64,000 bases of DNA, from NCBI RefSeq assembly GCF_028656955.1, contig NZ_JAMDGY010000007.1, positions 1 to 64,000 on the forward strand, read 5' to 3'. The DNA comes from Pseudomonas fontis. GTDB lineage: Bacteria > Pseudomonadota > Gammaproteobacteria > Pseudomonadales > Pseudomonadaceae. Within the stretch, counting starts at the first letter, position 1. Each line of letters opens with the position of its first letter. Made by a program: the position numbers and the translations under genes. The notes under the pieces were generated by a model. It was given only the letters and a program-made list of their open reading frames with translations, ran no database searches and had not been told where the DNA came from. Shown piece by piece: positions 1-10,602 of the stretch.

Positions 1-8
1 GAGATACA

Positions 9-97
9 AGCCGCTGCCGCAGGCTGCGCTGGAGTCCGTAGGGCTCCAAAAAAGCCGCGCCTGCGTTGCAGGCGAGCGCAGCCTTGCGGCAGCGGCT
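9..97. repeat. Imperfect inverted repeat with two inner hairpins (REP-like element)
   Basis: The arms at 9-30 and 75-97 are complementary over 22 bp except for one extra T in the right arm. Between them lie two further hairpins, 31-47 (7-bp arms, one G/T pair) and 58-74 (7-bp perfect arms, CGCCTGC/GCAGGCG). The whole folds as a three-stem junction. It lies just downstream of the ycfH stop codon, a typical place for Pseudomonas extragenic repeats. That it is a dispersed family is inference. Confidence 0.7.
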
Positions 98-106
98 ACC
101 GAGGGG

Positions 107-901
107 CTAGCCTCGTGAGGCGACCACGTGCGCCAACGGGAACAGCCGCTGGAAATTCGCCGTGGTCTGCGCCGCCAACTGCTCGAAACTTTCCCCACGC
201 ACCATGGCGACAAATTCCGCCACCTCACGCACGTACTCCGGCAGGTTCGGCTTGCCGCGATAAGGAATCGGCGCCAGGTAGGGCGAGTCGGTCTCCACCA
301 GCAAGCGATCCGCCGGCACCTGCCGCGCAACATCGCGCAAGGCATCGGCATTGCGGAACGTGACAATGCCCGACAGCGAGATGTAATAGCCAAGGTCCAA
401 CGCAGCCTTGGCCATGTCCCAGTCTTCAGTGAAGCAATGCAACACGCCCGCCTGTGGCAGCGACGCCTCACGCAACAGCGCCAAGGTGTCGGCCCGCGCC
501 GCGCGGGTGTGCACGATCACCGGCTTGCCGGTAATCCGTGAAGCCTCCAGGTGCAGACGGAAAGAGGCCTGCTGCAATTCGGCCGCTTCCGGTTCGTAAT
601 GGTAATCCAGGCCGGTCTCGCCAATCGCTACCACCTTGGGGTGGTCAAGCTCGGTCAGCAGCCAATCCAGCGCTGGCGCCTCTCCGGGCGCCAGGTCCAG
701 CGGATGGATACCCACCGAACAATCGACATCGGCATAGCGCTCAGCCAGCGCCTTGACCTGGGCGGCGTTGTCGGCGCTGACGCCGATGCACAGGAAGTGC
801 CCGACACCCTTGGCCCGCGCCGCATCCAGTGCAGCATCCAGTGAGCCGTCATGCGCGGCGAGGTCGAGGCGGTCCAGGTGGCAATGGGAATCTACAAGCA
901 T
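107..901 (-). CDS. ycfH: TatD-family metal-dependent hydrolase (YcfH-like DNase)
   Basis: A 264-residue protein of the TatD family, which are TIM-barrel metal-dependent hydrolases/3'-5' deoxyribonucleases in the cytoplasm. The metal-binding signature DSHCHLD is at the N-terminus, GETGLDYHY near residue 90, PVIVHTRAA near 125, LHCFTE near 155 and VETDSPYLAP near 200, all in family order and at family length. I chose the ATG at 901 because the protein should begin MLVDSHCHLD; a GTG five codons upstream has no better ribosome site. It follows holB with a 27-nt gap, the tmk-holB-ycfH order also seen in Escherichia coli. The family is certain; the physiological substrate is not. Confidence 0.93.
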   Translation of the reverse strand: MLVDSHCHLDRLDLAAHDGSLDAALDAARAKGVGHFLCIGVSADNAAQVKALAERYADVDCSVGIHPLDLAPGEAPALDWLLTELDHPKVVAIGETGLDYHYEPEAAELQQASFRLHLEASRITGKPVIVHTRAARADTLALLREASLPQAGVLHCFTEDWDMAKAALDLGYYISLSGIVTFRNADALRDVARQVPADRLLVETDSPYLAPIPYRGKPNLPEYVREVAEFVAMVRGESFEQLAAQTTANFQRLFPLAHVVASRG

Positions 902-943
902 GGTTTCTGACAACACTGTGAAGAAATAAGGAAAACGGCCAAC

Positions 944-2564
<1,621 letters not shown>

Positions 2565-2576
2565 TTACTCTTTGGG

Positions 2577-3710
2577 TTATTGCGCGGTGGAATCGTCGGG
2601 GGTTGGCTCAGCAGGCGCCGCTTCTGTCGGCTGCTCGGGAGCAGCAGACTCGACGGGCGCAGCATCAGGTGCCGGTGCCGGTGCCGGGCTCGACCGATAG
2701 TCAGTGCGGCGCTTGAGCTGGTACTCGCGCACGGCCGAGTTGTGCCCGTCCAGGTCATCCGAGAACACATGGCTGCCATCACCACGAGCGACGAAATACA
2801 GGCTGCTGCCGGGTTGCGGATTGAGCGCGGCGTGAATCGCTTCACGACCGACCATGGCAATCGGCGTCGGCGGCAGGCCGGATATGACATAGGTGTTGTA
2901 GGGGGTCGCTTCGCGCAGGTCGGCGCGGGTGATCTTGCCGTTGTAGCGCTCGCCCATGCCGTAGATCACGGTCGGGTCGGTCTGCAGCAGCATGCCGATC
3001 TGCATGCGACGCACGAACACCCCGGCGATCTGCGCACGCTCCTGCGGCACGCCGGTTTCCTTCTCGACCAGCGATGCCATGATCAGCGCCTGGTAGGGGT
3101 CGCGGTACGGCAACTCGGCCGGGCGCGCGCTCCATTCCTTGGCCAGCACGTCTTCCAGGCGCGTATAGGCCTGCTGCAGGAACTCGACATCGCTCATGCC
3201 ACGCACAAATCGATAGGTGTCCGGGAAGAACCGCCCTTCAGGGAACACACCGCGGTGGCCGAGCTTGTCCATTACTTCGCTGTCGCTCAGGCCATCGATG
3301 GTGTGCTCGATTTTTTCATGCTTGGCCAACGCCGCGCGCACCTGGCGGAAATTCCAGCCCTCGACCAGCGTCAGGTTGTACTGCACCACATCGCCACGGC
3401 GCCAGGTTTCAAACAGCTCACGCACGTTCATGCCTGGCTGCAGCCGGTATTCACCGGTGTGCAACGGCACACCCGCCATATTGAAGCGCCAGTACAGGCG
3501 CAACCAGAATGCGTCATCCACCAGGCCTTGGGCCTGCATGCTGTAGAACATGCGGTTGGGGTTGGTGCCGGTCGGCACGTCGAGCAATTGCTCCTGGGAC
3601 ACTTTAAGCGGCTGCTCAAGGGCCGAGTACACCTTCCAGGCCGAGAACCCCAATGCGAGGCCGGCCAGGATCAACCCGGCTTCCAGCAGCAGCAATAATT
3701 TACGTCTCAC
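2577..3710 (-). CDS. mltG: Endolytic murein transglycosylase
   Basis: A 377-residue inner-membrane transglycosylase (YceG/MltG) that cleaves nascent glycan strands and sets their length. The N-terminus has a short basic stretch (MRRK) and a single transmembrane segment at about residues 5-25. A LysM-like region follows, and the catalytic domain holds the active-site Glu in ASLVEKETG (near residue 215) and QTDPTVIYGMG. The C-terminal 40 residues are an Ala/Pro/Glu-rich low-complexity tail. The start is GTG at 3710, 3 nt after the pabC stop. Placement between pabC and tmk is the classic order in gammaproteobacteria. Confidence 0.95.
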   Translation of the reverse strand: MRRKLLLLLEAGLILAGLALGFSAWKVYSALEQPLKVSQEQLLDVPTGTNPNRMFYSMQAQGLVDDAFWLRLYWRFNMAGVPLHTGEYRLQPGMNVRELFETWRRGDVVQYNLTLVEGWNFRQVRAALAKHEKIEHTIDGLSDSEVMDKLGHRGVFPEGRFFPDTYRFVRGMSDVEFLQQAYTRLEDVLAKEWSARPAELPYRDPYQALIMASLVEKETGVPQERAQIAGVFVRRMQIGMLLQTDPTVIYGMGERYNGKITRADLREATPYNTYVISGLPPTPIAMVGREAIHAALNPQPGSSLYFVARGDGSHVFSDDLDGHNSAVREYQLKRRTDYRSSPAPAPAPDAAPVESAAPEQPTEAAPAEPTPDDSTAQ

Positions 3711-3713
3711 GAA

Positions 3714-4529
3714 TCAGGTATCCAGTAGCGTACGGGCAATGGCCTGCAGTTTACGGGTGAGCGGGCCCGGCGACCAGTTCAGCGACTCAAATGCACGAAC
3801 CGGCCAAAGGCCATAGACGCTGTTGCAGAGGAAGACTTCATCCGCCTGAGCCAGGTCTTGCAGGGTTAAGTCGCGAACCTGTGTCGCAATGCCATGATCC
3901 GGCGCAGAGTCCAGCAAGGCAGCGCGCATCACGCCGGCAACCCCGCAACGGGCCAGGCCAGCCGTGAGCAGCACACCGTCCTTGAGCAGAAACAGATTGC
4001 TGTAGACCCCCTCAATGACCCGCCCTGACTGATCGCACATCAAGCCTTCGGCGTAGGCCGGGTCTTGCCACTCGTTGCGGGCCAGCACCTGCTCCAGGCG
4101 GTTCAGGTGTTTCAAGCCAGCAAGCAATGGCTGCTCCGCCAGACGCGTACGACACGCAAACAGGCGTACGCCCTGTTCAGCATGGGCCGCAGGGTACGCA
4201 GGGAAAGGGCTGGCTTGCAGGATACGCCGTGGCGCAGCGCCCGCCGCAGCGGCATAGCCGCGCTGGCTGTCGCCACGGGTAAGAATCAGTTTGAGCACGC
4301 CATCGCCCAGTAGCTGGGCGTAACGACAAAGCTCTGCGCGAACCAGCGCGTGGTCCGCGCTGATCGCCAGGCGCTGGCAACCCAGCGCCAGGCGCTCGAG
4401 GTGATACTCGAGCAGCGATGGCCGACCGGCAACCACGCCGATGGTCTCAAATAGACCATCGCCATAGGCCAGCCCCCGGCTTTGCAACGCGATTGCGTCT
4501 GCCGGCAGGCCATCGATCCAGCTGTGCAT
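3714..4529 (-). CDS. pabC: Aminodeoxychorismate lyase
   Basis: A 271-residue fold-type IV PLP enzyme converting 4-amino-4-deoxychorismate to p-aminobenzoate and pyruvate in folate synthesis. The motifs GLAYGDGLFETI near residue 20, LKHLNRLEQVLARNEW near 140 (containing the PLP lysine) and SNLFLLKDGVLLTAGL near 175 are those of the family. The ATG at 4529 overlaps the fabF stop as TGATG, so translation is probably coupled; a TTG one codon upstream is a poorer alternative. Position between fabF and mltG supports the PabC role over a branched-chain aminotransferase. Confidence 0.93.
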   Translation of the reverse strand: MHSWIDGLPADAIALQSRGLAYGDGLFETIGVVAGRPSLLEYHLERLALGCQRLAISADHALVRAELCRYAQLLGDGVLKLILTRGDSQRGYAAAAGAAPRRILQASPFPAYPAAHAEQGVRLFACRTRLAEQPLLAGLKHLNRLEQVLARNEWQDPAYAEGLMCDQSGRVIEGVYSNLFLLKDGVLLTAGLARCGVAGVMRAALLDSAPDHGIATQVRDLTLQDLAQADEVFLCNSVYGLWPVRAFESLNWSPGPLTRKLQAIARTLLDT

Positions 4530-5773
4530 CAATCAGCGAACCGGCGGAACACCAGCGAACCGTTGGTACCACCAAAGCCGAAGGAGTTGGACAGCACCAC
4601 ATCGATCGGCATGTTGCGCGCCGAATGCGGTACGAAGTCCAGATCGCAGCCTTCGTCTGGCTCATCCAGGTTGATGGTCGGCGGAGCCACCTGGCTGTTG
4701 ATTGCCAGCACGCTGAAGATCGCCTCGACCGCGCCGGCAGCACCCAGCAGGTGACCGGTCATCGACTTGGTCGAACTGACCGCCAACTTGTAGGCATGCT
4801 CGCCAAACACCGACTTGATCGCTGCCACTTCGGCCAAGTCACCCGTAGGGGTGGAGGTACCGTGGGCATTGATGTAGTTCACCTCGCCCGCATTGACGCC
4901 AGCATCACGCAAGGCATTGGCCATGCAGCGCGCTGCGCCGGCACCGGTGTCCGGTGGCGAGGTCATGTGGTACGCATCGCCACTCATGCCAAAGCCAACC
5001 AGCTCGGCATAGATGGTCGCGCCACGTGCCTTGGCATGTTCGAGTTCTTCAAGCACCAGCGCACCGGCACCGTCGGACAGCACGAAACCATCACGGCCCT
5101 TGTCCCACGGACGGCTGGCACGGGTAGGCTCGTCATTGCGGGTCGACAGCGCACGGGAAGCACCAAAGCCCCCCATGCCCAGGCCGCAGGCCGCCATTTC
5201 GGCGCCGCCGGCAATCATCACATCGGCTTCGCCGAAGGCAATGTTGCGCGCCGCCATGCCAATGCAGTGCGTACCGGTGGTACACGCCGTGGCGATAGCG
5301 TAGTTAGGCCCTTGTACACCCAGGTGGATGGACAGGAAGCCGGAAATCATGTTGATGATCGAACCTGGCACGAAGAACGGCGAAATGCGCCGCGGGCCTT
5401 GATCATGCAAGGTCCGGCTGGTTTCTTCGATATTGGTCAGGCCGCCAATGCCCGAACCCATGGCCACGCCGATGCGCTCACGGTTGGCGTCGGTGACTTC
5501 CAGGCCTGAGTTACGCATGGCCTGAAACCCGGCTGCCAGGCCGTACTGAATAAATAGATCGAGCTTGCGGGCTTCCTTGACCGACAGGTACTGCTCAACT
5601 TCGAAGCCCTTGACCGAGCCGCCAAAACGGGTGGAGTAGGCAGACAGGTCCGTGTGCTCAATCAGACCAATGCCACTGCGGCCAGCCAGAATGCCTTGCC
5701 AACTGCTTGGCACATCCGTGCCCAATGGCGACAGCATACCCATACCGGTGACCACGACGCGTCTACGCGACAC
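4529..5773 (-). CDS. fabF: Beta-ketoacyl-ACP synthase II
   Basis: A 414-residue condensing enzyme elongating acyl-ACP with malonyl-ACP. The catalytic triad is visible: Cys164 in [10 protein letters not shown], His in [11 protein letters not shown] near residue 304 and His in [10 protein letters not shown] near 341. I chose the GTG at 5773 ([10 protein letters not shown]), which has AAGGAGAG just upstream; the longer reading frame would run into the acpP terminator. Downstream it is coupled to pabC through a TGATG overlap. The terminator-like hairpin between acpP and fabF suggests fabF may be expressed at a lower level than acpP, or have its own promoter. Confidence 0.96.
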   Translation of the reverse strand: MSRRRVVVTGMGMLSPLGTDVPSSWQGILAGRSGIGLIEHTDLSAYSTRFGGSVKGFEVEQYLSVKEARKLDLFIQYGLAAGFQAMRNSGLEVTDANRERIGVAMGSGIGGLTNIEETSRTLHDQGPRRISPFFVPGSIINMISGFLSIHLGVQGPNYAIATACTTGTHCIGMAARNIAFGEADVMIAGGAEMAACGLGMGGFGASRALSTRNDEPTRASRPWDKGRDGFVLSDGAGALVLEELEHAKARGATIYAELVGFGMSGDAYHMTSPPDTGAGAARCMANALRDAGVNAGEVNYINAHGTSTPTGDLAEVAAIKSVFGEHAYKLAVSSTKSMTGHLLGAAGAVEAIFSVLAINSQVAPPTINLDEPDEGCDLDFVPHSARNMPIDVVLSNSFGFGGTNGSLVFRRFAD

Positions 5774-5813
5774 AGCACTCTCCTTATTCTGAATGTCTAC
5801 ATCTCTTGCAAAG

Positions 5814-5852
5814 AAAAAACCGCACGCCGGCAAAGGCAGTGCGGTTTTTCCA
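5814..5852 (-). terminator. Hairpin terminator downstream of acpP
   Basis: On the minus strand a stem of about 11 bp (5814-5825 with 5839-5849) is followed by a T tract running into 5814. It lies 30 nt after the acpP stop and 40 nt before the fabF start. It probably reduces read-through from the highly expressed acpP into fabF. Confidence 0.75.
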
Positions 5853-5878
5853 TGACAAGAAGCGACGACTACAACGTC

Positions 5879-6115
5879 TTAAGCCTGGTGGCTGGTGACG
5901 TAGTCGATAGCAGCTTGAACAGTAGTGATCTTCTCGGCTTCTTCGTCAGGGATTTCGGTCTCGAATTCCTCTTCCAGAGCCATCACCAGCTCAACGGTGT
6001 CAAGGGAATCGGCACCCAGGTCTTCAACGAACGAAGCAGCGTTGGTCACTTCTTCTTCTTTAACGCCCAGTTGCTCGGCGACGATTTTCTTGACGCGTTC
6101 TTCGATGGTGCTCAT
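5879..6115 (-). CDS. acpP: Acyl carrier protein
   Basis: A 78-residue acidic carrier of growing acyl chains. The phosphopantetheine attachment serine is Ser37 in the [10 protein letters not shown] motif. The sequence is rich in Glu/Asp and of standard length. It is flanked by fabG upstream and fabF downstream, the usual fab order, and is separated from both by more than 100 nt with a likely promoter upstream and a hairpin terminator downstream. This is consistent with its being the most abundant product of the cluster. Confidence 0.98.
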   Translation of the reverse strand: MSTIEERVKKIVAEQLGVKEEEVTNAASFVEDLGADSLDTVELVMALEEEFETEIPDEEAEKITTVQAAIDYVTSHQA

Positions 6116-6166
6116 ACCTTGTTTTCACTCCTAATGGACATAAGTCAGGCAGCTGGCCGGTGTGTA

Positions 6167-6194
6167 AGTTTATAGAAAGACGCCTGCTTTTCAA
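6167..6194 (-). promoter_or_regulatory. Possible sigma70 promoter of acpP
   Basis: Read on the minus strand, TTGAAA (6189-6194) and TAAACT (6167-6172) are separated by 16 nt and lie about 50 nt before the acpP start. The gap between fabG and acpP (206 nt) is large for a cluster otherwise tightly packed. The assignment is by consensus only. Confidence 0.45.
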
Positions 6195-6321
6195 GCGTAA
6201 CGCGCCCCTCGAACCCAACACCCACCTGCTGACTAGAATCTGGTTGCAGCTTTATAACGGATTTTAGACCGCTCGTATGACATTTTTTTGAAGCAATCCG
6301 TCACATTAAGCTGCAGGTTAA

Positions 6322-7062
6322 TTACATGTACATCCCGCCGTTGACCGGGATAGTAGCGCCGGTCACGTAAGCTGCACCGTCGCCAGCCAGGAATGCAACC
6401 ACTTTCGCGATCTCATCAGCCTGGCCCAGACGGCCCAGCGGAATCTGGGTTTGCAGCGCTTCACGCTGCGCTTCCGGCAGCTCGCGGGTCATATCGGTGT
6501 CGATAAAGCCCGGGGTTACCGAGTTGACCGTGATGGAACGGGAGCCGACTTCACGCGCCAGGGCGCGGCTGAAGCCTTCCAGGCCAGCTTTGGCCGCAGC
6601 ATAGTTGACTTGGCCGGCGTTGCCCATAGCACCCACTACAGAGCCGATGCTGATGATACGACCCCAGCGTGCCTTGGTCATGCCACGCAGCACGCCCTTG
6701 GACAGACGGTAGAGGCTGTTCAGGTTGGTGTCGATGACATCAAACCACTCGTCGTCCTTCATCCGCATCATCAGGTTGTCGCGGGTAATGCCGGCGTTGT
6801 TGACCAGGATGGTCGGCGCACCGAACTGCTCCTGGATGACTGCCAACGTGGCACTAACCGACTCATCGCTGTTGACGTTGAGTTCCAGGCCGGTACCGGC
6901 AATGCCGTGTTCCTTCAGGGTCGCGGCGATACGCTCGGCGCCCGAGGCGGAGGTAGCGGTACCGATGACGGTAGCGCCCAGACGACCCAGTTCCAGGGCA
7001 ATCGCCTGGCCAATGCCACGGCTTGCGCCGGTGACCAGTGCAACTTTACCTTGCAGGCTCAT
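6322..7062 (-). CDS. fabG: 3-oxoacyl-ACP reductase
   Basis: A 246-residue NADPH-dependent short-chain dehydrogenase reducing beta-ketoacyl-ACP. The Rossmann motif TGASRGIG is at residues 12-19, NNAG near 88, the catalytic Ser in SIGSVVG near 140 and YAAAKAG (Tyr and Lys) near 153-159. I chose the ATG at 7062 (MSLQGKVALVTG), preceded by AGGAGAT at good spacing; the open frame continues 17 codons upstream without family similarity. It follows fabD with a 16-nt gap. Confidence 0.96.
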   Translation of the reverse strand: MSLQGKVALVTGASRGIGQAIALELGRLGATVIGTATSASGAERIAATLKEHGIAGTGLELNVNSDESVSATLAVIQEQFGAPTILVNNAGITRDNLMMRMKDDEWFDVIDTNLNSLYRLSKGVLRGMTKARWGRIISIGSVVGAMGNAGQVNYAAAKAGLEGFSRALAREVGSRSITVNSVTPGFIDTDMTRELPEAQREALQTQIPLGRLGQADEIAKVVAFLAGDGAAYVTGATIPVNGGMYM

Positions 7063-7078
7063 GCAAGCATCTCCTAAT

Positions 7079-8017
7079 TCAGGCCAGCGCCACACGGGCG
7101 GCGGCGAAAGCATCCGGGGTATTGAGGTTGTAGGTGGTCACACCATCGGCACAACGCTTGTTCAGGCCGGCCAGGACTTTGCCCGGGCCACACTCGACCA
7201 GGTTCACCGCGCCTTGCGCAGCCAGCGCCTGGACGCATTCGACCCAACGGACCGGCTTGTACAGCTGCTCCAGCAGGTCGCGCTTGAGCGTGGCCAGATC
7301 CGCCGACACTGCCGCAGAGACGTTCTGCACTACCGGAATTTGCGGAACCTGCCAGTCAATCGCATTGACCGACTCGGCAAAACGCTCGGCGGCCGGACGC
7401 ATCAGCTCGCAGTGCGACGGCACGCTGACCGGCAATGGCAGCGCGCGCTTGGCGCCCTTGGCCTTGCAGGCTTCCATGGCGCGCTCGACAGCGGCCTTGG
7501 CACCGGCGATGACCACCTGGCCCGGCGAGTTGAAATTCACCGCACTGACCACTTCACCCTGCGCCGCTTCGGCGCAGATGGCGACGACATCAGCATCGTC
7601 CAGGCCGAGGATCGCCGCCATGGCGCCCTGCCCGGCCGGTACGGCCTCCTGCATCAGTTGACCGCGGCGTTCGACGAGCTTGACCGCATCGGCCAGGCTC
7701 AAGCTGCCAGCAGCCACCAGGGCACTGTACTCACCCAGGCTGTGGCCGGAAACGAATGCCGGACGCGCGCCGCCTTCGGCCAGCCACAAGCGCCACAGGG
7801 CGATGGAGGCGGTCAGGATGGCAGGCTGGGTTTTGTCGGTTTGATTCAGTTGTTCTTCCGGGCCGTTCTGGGTCAGGGCCCAGAGGTCATAGCCCAGAGC
7901 CTCGGAGGCCTCACGGAAGGTGTCGATTACCAGCGGGTACTGGGCGCCCAGCTCGGCAAGCATGCCAAGCGACTGCGAACCTTGACCGGGAAAGACGAAT
8001 GCGAGGGATGCAGACAT
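7079..8017 (-). CDS. fabD: Malonyl-CoA:ACP transacylase
   Basis: A 312-residue enzyme loading malonyl groups onto ACP. The nucleophile is Ser93 in GHSLGEYSALVAAG; FPGQGSQ is at residues 9-15 and the histidine motif VPSHCELM near 200. Length and motifs match the family. It lies between plsX (126-nt gap) and fabG (16-nt gap) in the conserved plsX-fabD-fabG-acpP-fabF order; unlike in E. coli, no fabH is present here. Confidence 0.97.
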   Translation of the reverse strand: MSASLAFVFPGQGSQSLGMLAELGAQYPLVIDTFREASEALGYDLWALTQNGPEEQLNQTDKTQPAILTASIALWRLWLAEGGARPAFVSGHSLGEYSALVAAGSLSLADAVKLVERRGQLMQEAVPAGQGAMAAILGLDDADVVAICAEAAQGEVVSAVNFNSPGQVVIAGAKAAVERAMEACKAKGAKRALPLPVSVPSHCELMRPAAERFAESVNAIDWQVPQIPVVQNVSAAVSADLATLKRDLLEQLYKPVRWVECVQALAAQGAVNLVECGPGKVLAGLNKRCADGVTTYNLNTPDAFAAARVALA

Positions 8018-8143
8018 TGAACAAGCCCCTAATGATCTTGTCGTCGGAAATAAGCGCCCAGCCTAGGCTGAGCACCAGAAACTGACAGTTGGATGGTAAC
8101 GAGAACCGAGCAGTCACATTTAACCACTTCCCGCACCGGATAC

Positions 8144-9154
8144 CTAAAGGAGCAAGTCCTCCAGGCGCCCGTGCAAACGCTGCGGCAGGTTCTCCTGAAT
8201 TTCGATCAGCGCACGCTGAATGGCACTCTGGAAACCCTGCACGCCGGCCGAGCCGTGGCTTTTTATCACAATCCCCTGCAACCCCAGAAAGCTTGCGCCG
8301 TTATGTCGCGCCGGCGCGAGGTCTGCCTGCAGGCGCTTGAGCAGGGGCATGGCCATGGCGCCGACCATGCGCGCGCCCAGGCCACCCTTGAACAGCGCCT
8401 CGATGCGTGCGCCGATCATGGTTGCCAGGCCTTCGCTGGACTTGAGCAGGATATTGCCGACAAAGCCGTCGCACACCACCACATCCGCCTCGCCACGGTA
8501 CACGCCATCGCCTTCGATATAGCCGATGTAGTTGAGGCCACGGGCGTTCTGCAAGAGGCTGGCGGCCAGCTTGACCTGCTGGTTACCCTTGATGTCTTCG
8601 GTGCCGACATTGAGCAGCGCCACACGCGGCCGGGCAATACCCAGCGCCTGGGCGGCGACCGAGCCCATCACGGCAAACTGATACAGGTGCTCGGCACTGC
8701 AATCGACATTCGCGCCCAGGTCGAGCAACTGGCAATAGCCGGTCTGGGTTGGAATGGCTGCGACCATTGCTGGCCGGTCGATACCCGGCAGGGTCTTGAG
8801 CACATAACGCGAGAGGGCCATCAACGCACCGGTGTTGCCGGCACTGACGCAGGCCTGAACCTTGCCATCACGCAATAACTCGAGGGCCACGCGCATTGAC
8901 GAATCGGGCTTGCCACGCAACGCCTGGGAGGGCCGCTCGTCCATGCCGATCACTTCGCTGGCCGGTGCAATGTGCAGGCGCGCGCGATCCGCTGCCGATT
9001 GGCCAGCGATCAGATCTTCAAGGAGGGAGGGTTGACCGACGAGGGTCAGGTGTAGCGAGGGGGTAGCCGACAGACAAGCAATACTTGCCTGAACAATGCT
9101 GCGGGGACCGAAGTCCCCGCCCATTGCGTCAATCGCGATGATCTGAGCGGACAA
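8144..9154 (-). CDS. plsX: Phosphate acyltransferase
   Basis: A 336-residue peripheral membrane enzyme forming acyl-phosphate from acyl-ACP as the first step towards phosphatidic acid. The N-terminal [12 protein letters not shown], the [10 protein letters not shown] motif near residue 100 and the [17 protein letters not shown] segment near 225 identify it. It starts 3 nt after the rpmF stop, so the two are cotranscribed, linking ribosome supply to membrane lipid synthesis, as in many proteobacteria. Confidence 0.96.
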   Translation of the reverse strand: MSAQIIAIDAMGGDFGPRSIVQASIACLSATPSLHLTLVGQPSLLEDLIAGQSAADRARLHIAPASEVIGMDERPSQALRGKPDSSMRVALELLRDGKVQACVSAGNTGALMALSRYVLKTLPGIDRPAMVAAIPTQTGYCQLLDLGANVDCSAEHLYQFAVMGSVAAQALGIARPRVALLNVGTEDIKGNQQVKLAASLLQNARGLNYIGYIEGDGVYRGEADVVVCDGFVGNILLKSSEGLATMIGARIEALFKGGLGARMVGAMAMPLLKRLQADLAPARHNGASFLGLQGIVIKSHGSAGVQGFQSAIQRALIEIQENLPQRLHGRLEDLLL

Positions 9155-9157
9155 GGA

Positions 9158-9340
9158 TTACTCGTCAGCGCCCTTGTCGATCACTTTACGACCACGGTAT
9201 ACGCCTTCTGGCGATACGTGGTGACGCAGGTGCACTTCACCAGTGGTTTTCTCTACGGACAGAGCGTTTTCCGAGAGGGCGTCGTGCGAACGGCGCATGT
9301 CACGGGCAGAGCGGGATTTTTTGTTCTGCTGAACAGCCAT
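9158..9340 (-). CDS. rpmF: Ribosomal protein L32
   Basis: A 60-residue basic protein starting [20 protein letters not shown], the standard L32 N-terminus. It lies directly between yceD and plsX, 13 nt after the yceD stop. This form has no CxxC zinc motif: its C-terminal half contains no cysteine pairs. Confidence 0.97.
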
Positions 9341-9353
9341 AATTGATTAACTC

Positions 9354-9881
9354 CTAAACGTTTGGGTCACGCTTTAACTGCGCCAATACACTGAACGGGT
9401 TGGACCGTGGTACCTCGTCCTTGCTCGGTTCGGGCTCGTCGGCGCCCGCCGGCTGCTGGCATTCTTCCGGATGATGAGCAGGCACGATAGGCAAGGCGAG
9501 CAGAAGCTCTTCCTCGACCAAGGCCTGCAGATCCAAAGGATCTTCGCCCAGTTCCAGCACGTCATAACCTTTCGGTAACGACTGGGTATTCGCACCCTCC
9601 TTCACCACAGCGTAAGTACTTTCGCTGTGGATCGGCAGGGTGACCAACTCAAGACAACGCTGGCAAACCATTTTGACCTCGACGTCGAGTTCGGTGTGAA
9701 TAATCACAGCCTTCTGCTCGTCTCGCTCAAAATCGAATTTAGCCTGCACCGTACCGACATTATCGGAAAGCGGGTCGCAGAGTCTCTCCAAATCGGCGAG
9801 CTGCAACGTTCCTTCGAGAGAAACGCCACGATCGGCCAATTTGCGCGGGTCAACGTGAGGTGGAATCGGGTCATTCAACAT
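9354..9881 (-). CDS. yceD: DUF177 protein YceD (23S rRNA accumulation protein)
   Basis: A 175-residue acidic protein of the YceD/DUF177 family, which in bacteria and plants is needed for 23S rRNA accumulation. The family core has the CQRCLE motif near residue 95 and DVLELGEDPLDLQALVEEELLLALP near 125-150, with a final cysteine in HPEECQ. It is the first gene of the yceD-rpmF-plsX group and is divergent from maf, with about 95 nt between the starts. Confidence 0.92.
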   Translation of the reverse strand: MLNDPIPPHVDPRKLADRGVSLEGTLQLADLERLCDPLSDNVGTVQAKFDFERDEQKAVIIHTELDVEVKMVCQRCLELVTLPIHSESTYAVVKEGANTQSLPKGYDVLELGEDPLDLQALVEEELLLALPIVPAHHPEECQQPAGADEPEPSKDEVPRSNPFSVLAQLKRDPNV

Positions 9882-9976
9882 AGGCGCAGCATTCTAGGGA
9901 TGCCCCCCGCCTCTGTCAAAGGAAATTCCGTCCCGTTCAGCATGTTAGAATCGCCGGACCTGCTCAGGAGTTCATT

Positions 9977-10555
9977 ATGCTGCCTTTATTACTGGCTTCC
10001 AGCTCCCCTTATCGGCGCGAATTGCTGGCACGCCTGCGACTGCCTTTCGACTGGGCCGCACCCGACATTGACGAGCGACGCATCGGCGAAGAGCCCGCGC
10101 TTGAGCTGGTCAAGCGCCTGGCACGGGAGAAGGCCCAGGCCCTCGCGGCCAGCCACCCCAACCACTTGATCATCGGCTCGGACCAGGTCGCGGTGCTCGG
10201 CGAGCAGATTCTCGGCAAACCGCACACTCATGACAAGGCCTGCGAGCAATTGCTCTCGGCCAGCGGCAACCAGGTCACCTTCCTCACCGGCGTAGCCCTG
10301 CTCAACAGCAGCACAGGGCTGTGCCAGGTCGACTGCGTGCCGTTTACCGTACACATGCGCGAGCTCGACCTGGCGCGCATTGAACGCTACCTGCTCGCCG
10401 AGCAGCCTTACGACTGCGCTGGCAGCTTCAAGTGCGAAGGCCTAGGGGTCAGCCTGTTCCAGTCCACCCACGGCTGTGACGCCACCAGCCTGGTAGGCCT
10501 GCCACTGATCCGCCTGGTGGACATGCTCCTGCACGAAGGCGTGAGCATTCCCTGA
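9977..10555 (+). CDS. Maf/YceF nucleotide pyrophosphatase (7-methyl-GTP type)
   Basis: A 192-residue Maf-family pyrophosphatase. The N-terminus LLLASSSPYRRELLARLRLPFD is the canonical Maf signature with its Ser-rich loop and Arg; the catalytic Asp lies in the SDQVAVL segment near residue 70. Position next to yceD-rpmF, as with yceF in E. coli, favours the m7GTP-hydrolysing YceF subgroup over the dTTP/UTP-specific YhdE; residue-level subgrouping was not checked. It is transcribed divergently from yceD and ends at a terminator shared with sppA. Confidence 0.9.
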   Translation: MLPLLLASSSPYRRELLARLRLPFDWAAPDIDERRIGEEPALELVKRLAREKAQALAASHPNHLIIGSDQVAVLGEQILGKPHTHDKACEQLLSASGNQVTFLTGVALLNSSTGLCQVDCVPFTVHMRELDLARIERYLLAEQPYDCAGSFKCEGLGVSLFQSTHGCDATSLVGLPLIRLVDMLLHEGVSIP

Positions 10556-10560
10556 GCCAC

Positions 10561-10590
10561 AAAAAAGCCGGCCCATGGGCCGGCTTTCTC
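10561..10590. terminator. Bidirectional terminator between maf and sppA
   Basis: A perfect palindrome with 10-bp arms at 10566-10585 is flanked by A6 on the left and TTTCT on the right. It can end maf (plus strand) and, with the stronger U tract, sppA (minus strand, stop at 10603). Confidence 0.85.
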
Positions 10591-10602
10591 ATCACGCATG
10601 GA

